Shown one piece after another: positions 1-7,773 of a stretch of 49,937 nucleotides of DNA. The DNA comes from JBGQDM01 sp041495845. Lineage in GTDB: Bacteria; Acidobacteriota; Terriglobia; Terriglobales; Acidobacteriaceae. A program made the translations under genes and the position numbers. The stretch lies in the NCBI GenBank assembly GCA_041495845.1, contig JBGQDM010000010.1, positions 1 to 49,937 of the forward strand, read 5' to 3'. The notes under the pieces were generated by a model. It did not search any database. It was not told the origin of the DNA and saw only the letters and a list, made by a program, of their open reading frames with translations. How positions within the stretch are numbered: position 1 is the stretch's first letter; each line of letters opens with the position of its first letter.

Positions 1-288
1 AAGACCTACGACATTGAAGTGTGGCTGCCCGGGCAACAACTGTTTCGCGAAATTTCCTCCTGCTCGAACTTTGAATCGTTTCAGGCGCGTCGCGCCAATA
101 TTCGTTTCCGCCCGGAAGGGAAGAACAAGACCGAGTTTGTGCATACCCTGAATGGCAGCGGTCTGGCCGTCGGCCGCACCTGGGTGGCGATTGTCGAAAA
201 CTACCAGCAGGCCGATGGTAGTGTCATCATTCCAGAAGCGCTCCGTGCCTACGTGGGCGCCGAGCGCATCACTCCAAGGAGGTCGTGA
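1..288 (+). CDS. serS: Seryl-tRNA synthetase, C-terminal end (partial)
   Basis: Only the last 95 codons are present; the gene enters from the left edge. The enzyme charges tRNA-Ser with serine using ATP in the cytoplasm. The visible part is class II synthetase motif 3 and the C-terminus: TYDIEVWLPGQ, then REISSCSNFESFQARRANIRFR, then HTLNGSGLAVGRT, which is the family's ATP-binding motif 3 with its invariant arginine, and a final NYQQADGSVIIPEALRAY stretch. This run of conserved blocks is diagnostic for SerRS. It stops at TGA 286-288, and the next gene's ribosome binding site overlaps its last codons, so the two are probably co-transcribed. Confidence 0.95.
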   Translation, partial: KTYDIEVWLPGQQLFREISSCSNFESFQARRANIRFRPEGKNKTEFVHTLNGSGLAVGRTWVAIVENYQQADGSVIIPEALRAYVGAERITPRRS

Positions 289-291
289 GCC

Positions 292-729
292 ATGGCTCCA
301 ATTGCCAGCGGCGGAAGGGAACTACTACACTGGCAGTCGGCATCCGGACCGCCGCCCGTGAAATCCATCTGGCGCACAATTCGCGGCTACATCTGGTGGT
401 CGTACGAGCGTGGCAGCCTGCACTACGATATCCTCGTCACGCTCATCCTGATTTTCGTTTTCTTTTCCCCGTACATCATCAATTTCAAAGACCGCCCCAT
501 CGAGCACAATCCGCAATCCACCGGCGTGGTTGTCGCCGCTGACGGCAAGGGCGGTTTCGTTTACAGCATTGAGGCGTCCGCAGTGCAAGGCGCGAACGAC
601 GGTGACCTTCGCCGCTCTCTCCTCCGCATCATTGAGCCCATCGCCGGCGAAGTCACGATTACCCGTTATGAGGCGGTCAAAGACCACGCCGGGCGCATCC
701 AACAATACAAGGTTTGGGTAGAGCGCTGA
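292..729 (+). CDS. Small single-pass membrane protein, unknown function
   Basis: A 145-aa protein. An excellent ribosome binding site (AAGGAGG, 276-282) lies 9 bases before the ATG, inside the end of serS, so translation is probably coupled to serS. One hydrophobic segment (about residues 46-63, ILVTLILIFVFFSPYII) predicts an inner-membrane anchor with a short cytoplasmic N-terminus. The C-terminal ~80 residues are soluble and look like a small periplasmic alpha/beta domain. The size, single anchor and C-terminal domain resemble small accessory proteins such as ExbD, but no ExbD-specific residue could be confirmed, so no function is assigned. It is followed by a LolA-like gene, which hints at an envelope role. 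Confidence 0.8.
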   Translation: MAPIASGGRELLHWQSASGPPPVKSIWRTIRGYIWWSYERGSLHYDILVTLILIFVFFSPYIINFKDRPIEHNPQSTGVVVAADGKGGFVYSIEASAVQGANDGDLRRSLLRIIEPIAGEVTITRYEAVKDHAGRIQQYKVWVER

Positions 730-755
730 GCGCTCGCGCCCGGAGGATGGGCTTC

Positions 756-1469
756 ATGTTGATCTGGCGGAAACACGTGCTGGCTGCTGCGGCGTTCCTT
801 GCGCTGGCCTCGCCCCTCGCCGCGCCCGCGCAGTCGGACGCTGCTCCGCTCGAGCACGTGCTCACGCAGATGGACTCCGCCGCCGCTAGTTTTCGCAGCC
901 TCGAAGCCAGCTTCGTTTGGGACCGCTACGAAAAAGTGGTCAACGACACCGACACGCAAAAGGGAAGAATTTTCTACCGCCGCCAGGGCGCGGAAATCCA
1001 GATGGCGGCTGACATCACCGATGCGGCCGGCAAATCCAGTAAGACTGTGCTCTTCAGCGAAGGCAAAATTCAGATGTTCGAGCCCATTACGGATCAGGTG
1101 ACGGTCTACAACGCGGGCAAGAACCGCTCGGAAATCGAGAGTTTCCTGGTGCTCGGTTTCGGTGGCCGCGGCCACGATCTGCTCAAGTCCTACGACCTGA
1201 AGTATCTCGGCGGGGAAAAAATTGATGGGGTGGACACCGCGAGACTCGATCTTGTTCCCAAGTCAGTCAAGCTTCGCGATACGTTTTCCCATATCCTGCT
1301 CTGGATTGACCCGGCCCGCGGCATCTCCCTGCAGCAGCAACTGTTCGAGCCCTACGGCAACTACCGCCTGGCCCATTACACGGAAATCAAGCTCAACCAG
1401 AAGCTTCCAGACAACGCCTTCAAACTCAAGACCGGCCCCAAGACCCGCATCGTGTCGCCGCAGGGATAG
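756..1469 (+). CDS. LolA-like outer-membrane lipoprotein carrier protein
   Basis: A 237-aa secreted protein. The ATG at 756 is preferred over an upstream ATG (747) because CGGAGG at 741-746 sits 9 bases before 756 and directly abuts 747. The first 27 residues are a signal peptide (MLIWRKHVLAAAAFLALASP...APAQS). The mature part has the LolA/LolB-type fold pattern: a helix (LEHVLTQMDSAAASFRSLEASF), then alternating strands such as GRIFYRRQGAEIQM, TVLFSEGKIQMFEP and TDQVTVYNAGKN, and a late DLVPKSVKLRDTFSHILLWID strand pair. The family carries lipoproteins from the inner to the outer membrane; many acidobacterial paralogues are annotated only as 'outer membrane lipoprotein-sorting protein'. Which substrate this one carries is not visible. 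Confidence 0.82.
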   Translation: MLIWRKHVLAAAAFLALASPLAAPAQSDAAPLEHVLTQMDSAAASFRSLEASFVWDRYEKVVNDTDTQKGRIFYRRQGAEIQMAADITDAAGKSSKTVLFSEGKIQMFEPITDQVTVYNAGKNRSEIESFLVLGFGGRGHDLLKSYDLKYLGGEKIDGVDTARLDLVPKSVKLRDTFSHILLWIDPARGISLQQQLFEPYGNYRLAHYTEIKLNQKLPDNAFKLKTGPKTRIVSPQG

Positions 1470-1591
1470 CAAGTGTGGCGCAGGTAGCCTGCCCTCGAGC
1501 CGCAGGGCATACCCCTCGCGATTTTCCGTTCCTGAAATCCCGCCTCCCGCGCTATACTGGCCAACAATCGGATGATGCCCCAAACCCCGTA

Positions 1592-1807
1592 ATGGCCAAG
1601 GTTTTCACCATTCCAGTGGTTCCGCGCGTCAACCGCCGTCAGCGCAAGGACGGCGGCGATCCGCGCTACGTGGAAGGGCAGCGCATCATCGTGGAAGCCA
1701 TGAAGTATCTGGCCCAGGCCGACCCCGTCGGCAACAAGTCTGCCGTCGAACTGCTCTCTGAACATTTCCGCACCCGCTTCCGCATGAGCGACTCGCCCCT
1801 GGGTTAG
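1592..1807 (+). CDS. 71-aa hypothetical protein
   Basis: A small basic cytoplasmic protein that starts MAKVFTIPVVPRVNRRQ and ends FRTRFRMSDSPLG. The frame is open further upstream, but ATG 1592 is chosen because the preceding codons look non-coding and a good -10-like box (TATACT, 1553-1558) lies 33 bases before it, giving a very short leader. No clear Shine-Dalgarno sequence is present. The segment GQRIIVEAMKYLAQADPVGNKSAVELLSEHFR looks helical. I do not recognise the family. The regular codon usage and clean boundaries suggest a real gene. Confidence 0.55.
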   Translation: MAKVFTIPVVPRVNRRQRKDGGDPRYVEGQRIIVEAMKYLAQADPVGNKSAVELLSEHFRTRFRMSDSPLG

Positions 1808-1853
1808 CCCTCACTGCTGCGAAACTCAACGAAGTCCCAGCGAACTTGTTCGT

Positions 1854-1878
1854 CTCTGCGTTCTCTGCGCCCTCTGCG
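1854..1878. repeat. Three-unit 9-bp tandem repeat (CTCTGCG core)
   Basis: CTCTGCG occurs at 1854-1860, 1863-1869 and 1872-1878, an exact 9-bp period. It lies in the 282-bp gap between the 71-aa gene and the TonB-like receptor gene. No hairpin is evident. The rest of the gap up to the promoter at 1999 holds nothing recognisable. Confidence 0.6.
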
Positions 1879-1998
1879 GTTGGCTCAGTCTCTTGTGACC
1901 CGGAGACATCTTCCATTCTTCATTTTTTCGCAGCTCAAGCCCTCCGTTTTCTGGTAGGAAAAATCCCGCTAAACTTTTGATTCCCCATCACTTTCCCC

Positions 1999-2026
1999 TT
2001 GACATCACCGGTGATGAAGATAGAAT
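1999..2026 (+). promoter_or_regulatory. Sigma70-type promoter with palindromic operator in the spacer
   Basis: The -35 box is a perfect TTGACA (1999-2004), then a 16-bp spacer, then TAGAAT (2021-2026). A perfect 14-bp palindrome, CATCACCGGTGATG, lies at 2003-2016 and overlaps the -35 box and spacer, a typical place for a repressor. It drives the TonB-like receptor gene that starts at 2090. The repressor is unknown. Confidence 0.75.
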
Positions 2027-2036
2027 TTTGCGCTAG

Positions 2037-2052
2037 TCACATAAACGTGTGA
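2037..2052. promoter_or_regulatory. Inverted repeat TCACA-N6-TGTGA downstream of the promoter
   Basis: TCACA (2037-2041) and TGTGA (2048-2052) form an inverted repeat around the expected transcription start or early leader. It may be a second operator or a small leader hairpin. The arms are short, so this could be chance. Confidence 0.35.
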
Positions 2053-2089
2053 TCGTCGTCACATGCAACTGTTCGAGGAGAAGGTCCCC

Positions 2090-5000
2090 ATGATGCGTAG
2101 CTCCCGTCTGCGGTGGTTGGTAGTGGTTTTAGCTGCTTTGGCGCTGTCTGTTCCTGCGCTCGCCCAGAAGATCACCGGCGATATCGCCGGCGACGTGACC
2201 GATAAGTCTGGCGCAGTGGTTCCCGGCGCCACGGCCACGGCCGTCAGTGTCGGTACCAATCTGACCCGTAACGCCGCCACCAGCAATACCGGCAGCTTCC
2301 GCATCAACGATCTGCCCATCGGCACCTATAAGGTTTCGGTAGCGAAGGAAGGCTTCAAGACCACGCAGCGCACCATGGAGGTTTCAGCGTCGGGCTTGAC
2401 CCACGCTGATTTCGCGCTCGAAGTCGGCCAGCGCAGCGAGACCGTGACCGTCGAAGGCGCGGCGCCACTGGTCGAGTTCGCTCCCAACAACAACAACTAT
2501 GTGGACAATGCCAAGATTGAAACCGTTCCGCTGAATGGTCGCGACTTCAACTCGCTGCTGGCCATCACGCCCGGCGTGCAGAGAGCTCCTGGTGGCGGCT
2601 TCCTCGCTATCAGCATCAACGGTTCGCGGACCACCTCAAACAACTACCTGATTGATGGCCTCTACAATAACGACCGCTACTACGGAGACGCTTCACTCGG
2701 TCAGACTGGCGTGCTGGGTATCCCGGCCGCCATCTTTCCTCCGGAGGCGATTGCGGAATTGAACGTTCAGGAAACGCCCTCGGCGGAATTCGGCGTCAAG
2801 GGTGGCGCGCCCATCAATATGGTGATGAAGGGTGGCACGAACACTCTTCATGGGACGGCGCAATATACCCGGCACACTGATTTTGCGGACGCGGCGAATT
2901 TCTTCTCCAAGTTTACCGGTTGCACCGATGTTCCCAGCCCGTGTCACCCCACCCCGATCCGCAACCAGCAGTTCGGCGCCACCATCGGCGGCCCTATCTT
3001 CAAGGACAAGACGTTCTTCTTCGGTTTCTACGAAGGCCAGCGCGCGGTCACACTAGCCACCAAGGGTCAGATCGTCCCTGCGTCAGAAGACGCTGCTCTC
3101 GCCCTCGCAGCCGTGGGAGGCTTTGCGGGCACTCCGGGGAGCTTGGCGACGGTAGTCGGCAGCAATCTTTTCAAGCTTTTCCCGACGGCTACGCATTTGC
3201 CTAACCTAGAGCCAGGCCATGAAGGTGAGTTCCTTGACGTGGGCCGGCTGGTGACCAACGTCCCTACGACCGACAGCATGAACGCGTTCGGAATCAAGAT
3301 TGATCATCGCTTCAGCGCCAGCCACTCGATCTCAGGTAAGTACATCTTCGGGGACAGCCTGCAGTCCGCTCCCAACATCGGCCTGCCGGCGGCTGCTCCG
3401 AATTCTCAGGACCTGTTCAACTCCGTGGCGCCGAGTCGCACGCAATTGGCCGGCTTGAGTCACGTCTGGAATATTGGCAACAATAAGGTGTTGGAGAGCC
3501 GTTTCGGCTGGAACCGTTTTGCCCAGATCATCACAGTCAACAATTCAATCGACCCCAGGGCCCTGGGAATCGATACCGGTCAACTGTCTTCCGCAGATTT
3601 CGGGGTGCCGTACCTATACCTGTCGAACCTGGGTTACGGCGGCTACATCGGTGGCGTACAGGGCTATCCCATTACCACCCGGCCCGATCAGACTTATGAC
3701 TGGTCGGAGCATTTCAGCTGGGTGAAGGGAAACCACACCATCAAGTTCGGTGGGAATTATCAGACGGCTTATACCAACAGCCTCCGCAACCGAGCGCGGA
3801 CCGGCATTGCGCTGGGTTATACCAACAGCGACACGGTTTCGATTCTTGAGCAGTTGCTGCTGGGGAAAGTCGACAACGTCAACCGAAACTTTGGCGATAC
3901 CCACCGCCACATCCGGCAGAAAGCGTTTGGACTCTATGCGCAGGATGAGTGGAAAATCAAGCCACGTCTCACCTTGACCTACGGCCTGCGCTGGGAGCTC
4001 AACGCACCCCTGAGCGAGCAGAACAGCCTCGGGGCGAACTTTATTCCAGGCCGTGGCCTGATCACGCTCGGCCAGGGGATTAGTTCTCTCTACAACCGGG
4101 ACGTGGCCGACTTTGGGCCTCGCGTAGGGTTCGCCTGGGACATTTTTGGCAACGGCAAGACGGCGCTGCGCGGCGGGTACTCCCTAACCTACGATGTGCC
4201 TAATTTTGGGACGCTCGCGGCGCCTTACAGTTTTGCCAGGGCGCGAGCCGGCTCTTTTACGCAGCCCTTCCAGGGGGGTGTTTCCTCCAACGGAGTCTCT
4301 CTCTCTCCGAACAACGGCACTTGCCCTGCTAGCGATCCGAGCTGCGATCCATCTTTCCCTGACTTGAATCCCGACCCATTCACCGGGGTGTGCAGTGATC
4401 CGAATAACCCCAGCACGTCCCCCGGCGATTTCATGTGCATTGACAACGCTACTTTCGGCCCGGCGTTCGGAAACGACACCAGCGGCACGCCACCCTTCAA
4501 CGCGTTCTCAGTGGTGCGCAACTTCAAGACGCCACGCACTCACAATTACAATCTGAGCATCCAGCGCGAGGTGACGCACAATCAGGTGCTGACCGTCGGT
4601 TATTCCGGGTCTTACGGGCAGAACCTGGTCATCCTGAGCGACATCAATGCCAGCCCCTTAGGGGGTGGGGACCAGCCGTTTGAAGCGGCGTTCCCGGGTC
4701 AGTTCAATCACATCATCCAGGCTACCAACCTGGGCTACTCCCGCTACGACAGCTTGCAAGCCTCGTTCAACCAGCGCAACTGGCACAACATCAACCTGAC
4801 TTACAACTACACCTTCAGTAAGTGCCTTGACACCAACTCCGTGAATCGCGGTGGCGCGGGCGTAGGTGGCTATCCCCAGATCAACAACGACGGCGTGCAT
4901 TTCCGCGCCGACGGCAGCCCGATTCCCAATGTGGCCGACAACCGCGGGCTGTGCGACCACGACGTGAGGCACAACTTTAACGTTAGCGGACTTTACTCGA

Positions 5001-5677
5001 TCCCGACGTTTCACGGCGTCCCTAAGGTAATCGGCCAAGGCTGGCAGCTCAGCACCATCTATACCGCAATCAGCGGTCGGCCTTTTACACCGGTCCTCGG
5101 TTCGTCCGACGTTTCGGGCCAGGGGCTGATCGCCAGCTCGCTTCGTCCGTCCTGGGACGGAACACCCATCAAGTACAACACCCGCGACCCGAATCACTAT
5201 GTCGTTCAGGGCTTCATTGACGACAGCGGCGCATTCGACGCGAATTTGCTCGACCCGTGCGGCCGGAGCCCGTTCGCGACACTTCCAGACAACACCCCCA
5301 ACGACCCGAACGACAACCCACCCAACCCGGCCTTTGATGGCGACGTAGGCAGTTCGCTTCCAGTCACTCCATTCTTTACCCCGTGCACGGGTACGGTTGG
5401 GAATTCTCGGCGGAACATGCTGATTGGTCCGGGCCTGAGCCAGTGGGACATTACCGTGATCAAGGACACTAAAATTACCGAGCGGTTCACGGTGCAGTTC
5501 CGCTGGGAGGTGTTCAACATTTTCAATCGCGCAAACTTCCACTACTTCCCGGACAACACGCTGAGCCAAGGCTCGTTTTCAACGATCAGCAAGACTTCCG
5601 ATGTGGCCTCGGGCAACCCCGTGGTCGCTCAAGGCGGTCCGCGCAATATGAACTTCGCTTTGAAGATCATCTTCTAG
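2090..5677 (+). CDS. TonB-dependent receptor, Oar-like, with carboxypeptidase-regulatory-like domain (1)
   Basis: A 1,195-aa outer-membrane protein. ATG 2090 is chosen because GAGGAG (2075-2080) lies 9 bases upstream; an ATG at 2063 lacks such a site. Residues 1-25 are a signal peptide ending ALAQ. Residues ~27-110 are a carboxypeptidase-regulatory-like beta-sandwich (GDIAGDVTDKSGAVVPGATA...GSFRINDLPIGTYKVSV). A plug-like region follows (VETVPLNGRDFNSLLAITPGV, NNYLIDGLYNNDRY), then a long beta-barrel region with typical motifs such as FKDKTFFFGFYEGQR and LTYGLRWELN, and a terminal strand MNFALKIIF ending in Phe, the usual signal for barrel assembly. Acidobacteria hold dozens of such proteins, thought to take up large substrates; the substrate here is unknown. 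It is monocistronic, with its own promoter and terminator. Confidence 0.92.
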   Translation: MMRSSRLRWLVVVLAALALSVPALAQKITGDIAGDVTDKSGAVVPGATATAVSVGTNLTRNAATSNTGSFRINDLPIGTYKVSVAKEGFKTTQRTMEVSASGLTHADFALEVGQRSETVTVEGAAPLVEFAPNNNNYVDNAKIETVPLNGRDFNSLLAITPGVQRAPGGGFLAISINGSRTTSNNYLIDGLYNNDRYYGDASLGQTGVLGIPAAIFPPEAIAELNVQETPSAEFGVKGGAPINMVMKGGTNTLHGTAQYTRHTDFADAANFFSKFTGCTDVPSPCHPTPIRNQQFGATIGGPIFKDKTFFFGFYEGQRAVTLATKGQIVPASEDAALALAAVGGFAGTPGSLATVVGSNLFKLFPTATHLPNLEPGHEGEFLDVGRLVTNVPTTDSMNAFGIKIDHRFSASHSISGKYIFGDSLQSAPNIGLPAAAPNSQDLFNSVAPSRTQLAGLSHVWNIGNNKVLESRFGWNRFAQIITVNNSIDPRALGIDTGQLSSADFGVPYLYLSNLGYGGYIGGVQGYPITTRPDQTYDWSEHFSWVKGNHTIKFGGNYQTAYTNSLRNRARTGIALGYTNSDTVSILEQLLLGKVDNVNRNFGDTHRHIRQKAFGLYAQDEWKIKPRLTLTYGLRWELNAPLSEQNSLGANFIPGRGLITLGQGISSLYNRDVADFGPRVGFAWDIFGNGKTALRGGYSLTYDVPNFGTLAAPYSFARARAGSFTQPFQGGVSSNGVSLSPNNGTCPASDPSCDPSFPDLNPDPFTGVCSDPNNPSTSPGDFMCIDNATFGPAFGNDTSGTPPFNAFSVVRNFKTPRTHNYNLSIQREVTHNQVLTVGYSGSYGQNLVILSDINASPLGGGDQPFEAAFPGQFNHIIQATNLGYSRYDSLQASFNQRNWHNINLTYNYTFSKCLDTNSVNRGGAGVGGYPQINNDGVHFRADGSPIPNVADNRGLCDHDVRHNFNVSGLYSIPTFHGVPKVIGQGWQLSTIYTAISGRPFTPVLGSSDVSGQGLIASSLRPSWDGTPIKYNTRDPNHYVVQGFIDDSGAFDANLLDPCGRSPFATLPDNTPNDPNDNPPNPAFDGDVGSSLPVTPFFTPCTGTVGNSRRNMLIGPGLSQWDITVIKDTKITERFTVQFRWEVFNIFNRANFHYFPDNTLSQGSFSTISKTSDVASGNPVVAQGGPRNMNFALKIIF

Positions 5678-5703
5678 GCGAACGACAACCGGAGCACTTT
5701 CCA

Positions 5704-5742
5704 GGGAGAGTCAGCCTCGTGCTAGACTCTCCCTTTCCTTTT
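5704..5742 (+). terminator. Rho-independent terminator after the receptor gene
   Basis: GGGAGAGTC (5704-5712) pairs with GACTCTCCC (5725-5733); an inner AGC/GCT extends the stem across one bulged A. It is followed by TTTCCTTTT (5734-5742). It lies 27 bases after the receptor stop and also covers a GTG that could otherwise be taken as the start of the next gene. Confidence 0.85.
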
Positions 5743-5748
5743 CTCCCT

Positions 5749-7773
5749 ATGCCGGGCCGCCGCTCGTTTCTGTTGCTTCTCGCGCTGTTACTTCCTGCTC
5801 TCGCACCGGCTGCCCCGGGCCCGGCTGCGCCCGCGCCACCGCCCAACATCATCCTGATCACGCTCGACACTACTCGCGCCGACCGCATGGGCTTTCTCGG
5901 CTCCACGCGCGGACTGACGCCGCATCTTGACGCTCTGGCGGGTGATGGCATCGTCTTTACCCGCGCTTACGCTCAGGTGCCGCTGACCACGCCTTCCCAC
6001 GCCACGCTTCTCACCGGCACCTATCCCCAGTTCAACCACGTCAACGATCTGGGGAAGCCGTTGCCGCCCGGCCTGCCCTATCTTCCCGACCTACTGCGGC
6101 GCCGGGGTTATCGGACGGCGGCGTTTGTCGGATCGCTCATCCTCGATCCCGCCAATGGTCTGGCGCCGGGCTTCGAGCGCGGCTTTGACGTTTACGACGC
6201 CGGTTTCCGCCTGCGCCGCGGCAAAGAAGACCGTTACAAAAGCATGGAGCGCCGCGCCGGCGAAGTCGTCGCCCACGCTCTGGCTTGGCTGCAGAACGCC
6301 CCGCGCCAGCCTTTTTTCCTCTGGGTGCACCTCTACGACGCGCACGATCCCTACGAGCCGCCACCGCCTTTTGCTGAGCGCTTCAAAGCCGAGCCCTACG
6401 ACGGCGAGATCGCCTACACCGACGATGCCGTCGGCAAGCTGCTGGCCGCCCTGCGCACCCGCGGCCTCTATGCCGGCTCGCTCGTCGCCGTCATGGCCGA
6501 CCACGGCGAGGCTTTCGGCGAGCACGGTGAATACACGCACGGCATTTTCCTTTACGATCCCACGATCCACGTGCCGCTGCTCTTCAAGCTGCCGCGTAAC
6601 CGCTACGCCGGGGCCCGCGTTGAGTCACGCGCCGGGTTGGTAGACGTGATGCCGACCATCCTGCAAGCCGCCGCGATGCCTGTACCCAAGGAGCTGCAAG
6701 GGGTTTCGCTGCTGGCAAACATCAAAGCCCACGCGCCGGCTGCGGCCGCGAAAAATTCCCCGGCACCAGCTCGCGCCGCTCCGGTTGACGATGACCGTCC
6801 CGCCTACGCCGAAACCGACTATCCGCAGCGCGCGTTTGGCTGGAGTCCCCTGCGCGCGCTGCGGGCAGGAAAGTATCTCTACGTGCAGGCGCCACAGCGC
6901 GAACTCTATGACCAGGCGGCCGATCCGCAGGCGGAGCGCAACCTGGCAGCGACTTCTACCGCCGTGTCTGACACGCTGGCTTCCCAACTCGAAGACTTCC
7001 GGCATCGCACCTCGGCTACGGCGGCCGCCGCTGCTGCCATGCTGGATCCTGAGCAGGCGCAGAAGCTGAGCGCGCTGGGCTACGTCGCTTCGGAAACGTC
7101 GGCGGCTCCGAATCCCGGCGGGGCTGCGGCCACCGATCCCAAAGAAAAAATCGCCATCGCCAACTTGATGCATGATGCCATCCTGCTCAACGAGGAAGGC
7201 CACTACGAAGAAGCGGTTGTGCGCTTCGAGAAAGTCCTGGAGACGGAACCCAAGATTTCCATTGCGCAGATGCAGTTGGGGTCGGCGCTCACCCACCTGC
7301 GCCAGTATGACAAAGCGCTGCCCGCGCTGCGCCGCGCCGTCGAGTTGCTACCCGACAACATGATGGGCCGCTACCAGCTTGGCCTGGCGTTGTTTGAGAC
7401 CGGTGACTGGCAGGGCGCCGCGCCGGAATTCGAAGCCGCGGTGGCGCGTGCACCCAAATGGACGGAGGCGCAATTTTCACTGGCCGCGGTCTGTGCCCGC
7501 ATTGATCGCGTGCCGGAAGCGCTTGACCATCTCAAAATCGCGCTCACGCTCACGCCTGACCATTACCGTGCCAACCTGCTCAACGGGCGCATTCTTTCGC
7601 TGCAGGGTCATGCGGCGGAAAGCGTTCCGTTTCTGGAAAAAGCGGTAAAGGTCCAGCTCGATTCGCGCGAAGCGCACTTGTTTCTGGCCGACGCTTACGA
7701 TCAGATGGGCCGCTCGCTGGAAGCGGCGCGCCTGCGTGCGGTCGCTGCCAAGCTGCCCCCGCCGCAACGCTGA
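5749..7773 (+). CDS. Sulfatase-fold (alkaline phosphatase superfamily) protein with C-terminal TPR repeats
   Basis: A 674-aa secreted protein. ATG 5749 is chosen because the following residues are a clean signal peptide (MPGRRSFLLLLALLLPALAPAAPG) and the upstream GTG lies in the terminator. Residues ~27-450 are an arylsulfatase-type domain: NIILITLDTTRAD with metal-binding D40, the active-site strand LTTPSHATLLTG, and ADHGEAFGEHG with D251 and H252. In true sulfatases the active site reads C/S-x-P-S-R and the Cys/Ser becomes formylglycine. Here T80 and H84 take the Cys and Arg places, so formylglycine cannot form. A threonine nucleophile is known in related phosphodiesterases and phosphoethanolamine transferases. 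Residues ~465-665 are about six TPR repeats. The protein probably acts on phosphate or other esters outside the cytoplasm. Its last 73 bases overlap the opposing gene. Confidence 0.88.
   Translation: MPGRRSFLLLLALLLPALAPAAPGPAAPAPPPNIILITLDTTRADRMGFLGSTRGLTPHLDALAGDGIVFTRAYAQVPLTTPSHATLLTGTYPQFNHVNDLGKPLPPGLPYLPDLLRRRGYRTAAFVGSLILDPANGLAPGFERGFDVYDAGFRLRRGKEDRYKSMERRAGEVVAHALAWLQNAPRQPFFLWVHLYDAHDPYEPPPPFAERFKAEPYDGEIAYTDDAVGKLLAALRTRGLYAGSLVAVMADHGEAFGEHGEYTHGIFLYDPTIHVPLLFKLPRNRYAGARVESRAGLVDVMPTILQAAAMPVPKELQGVSLLANIKAHAPAAAAKNSPAPARAAPVDDDRPAYAETDYPQRAFGWSPLRALRAGKYLYVQAPQRELYDQAADPQAERNLAATSTAVSDTLASQLEDFRHRTSATAAAAAAMLDPEQAQKLSALGYVASETSAAPNPGGAAATDPKEKIAIANLMHDAILLNEEGHYEEAVVRFEKVLETEPKISIAQMQLGSALTHLRQYDKALPALRRAVELLPDNMMGRYQLGLALFETGDWQGAAPEFEAAVARAPKWTEAQFSLAAVCARIDRVPEALDHLKIALTLTPDHYRANLLNGRILSLQGHAAESVPFLEKAVKVQLDSREAHLFLADAYDQMGRSLEAARLRAVAAKLPPPQR

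Noticed and set aside
1854..1878. CTCTGCG tandem repeat as a CRISPR array
   Set aside because: Only three 7-bp units with 2-bp gaps; no spacers and no cas genes in the window.
4658..5569. Long open frame on the minus strand opposite the first TonB-like receptor
   Set aside because: It lacks domain features and lies wholly antisense to a well-supported gene; it is a by-product of high GC codon usage. The same holds for long antisense frames at 9217-11232, 11329-12603, 12734-14137, 14711-16240, 38619-40904 and 47834-49408.
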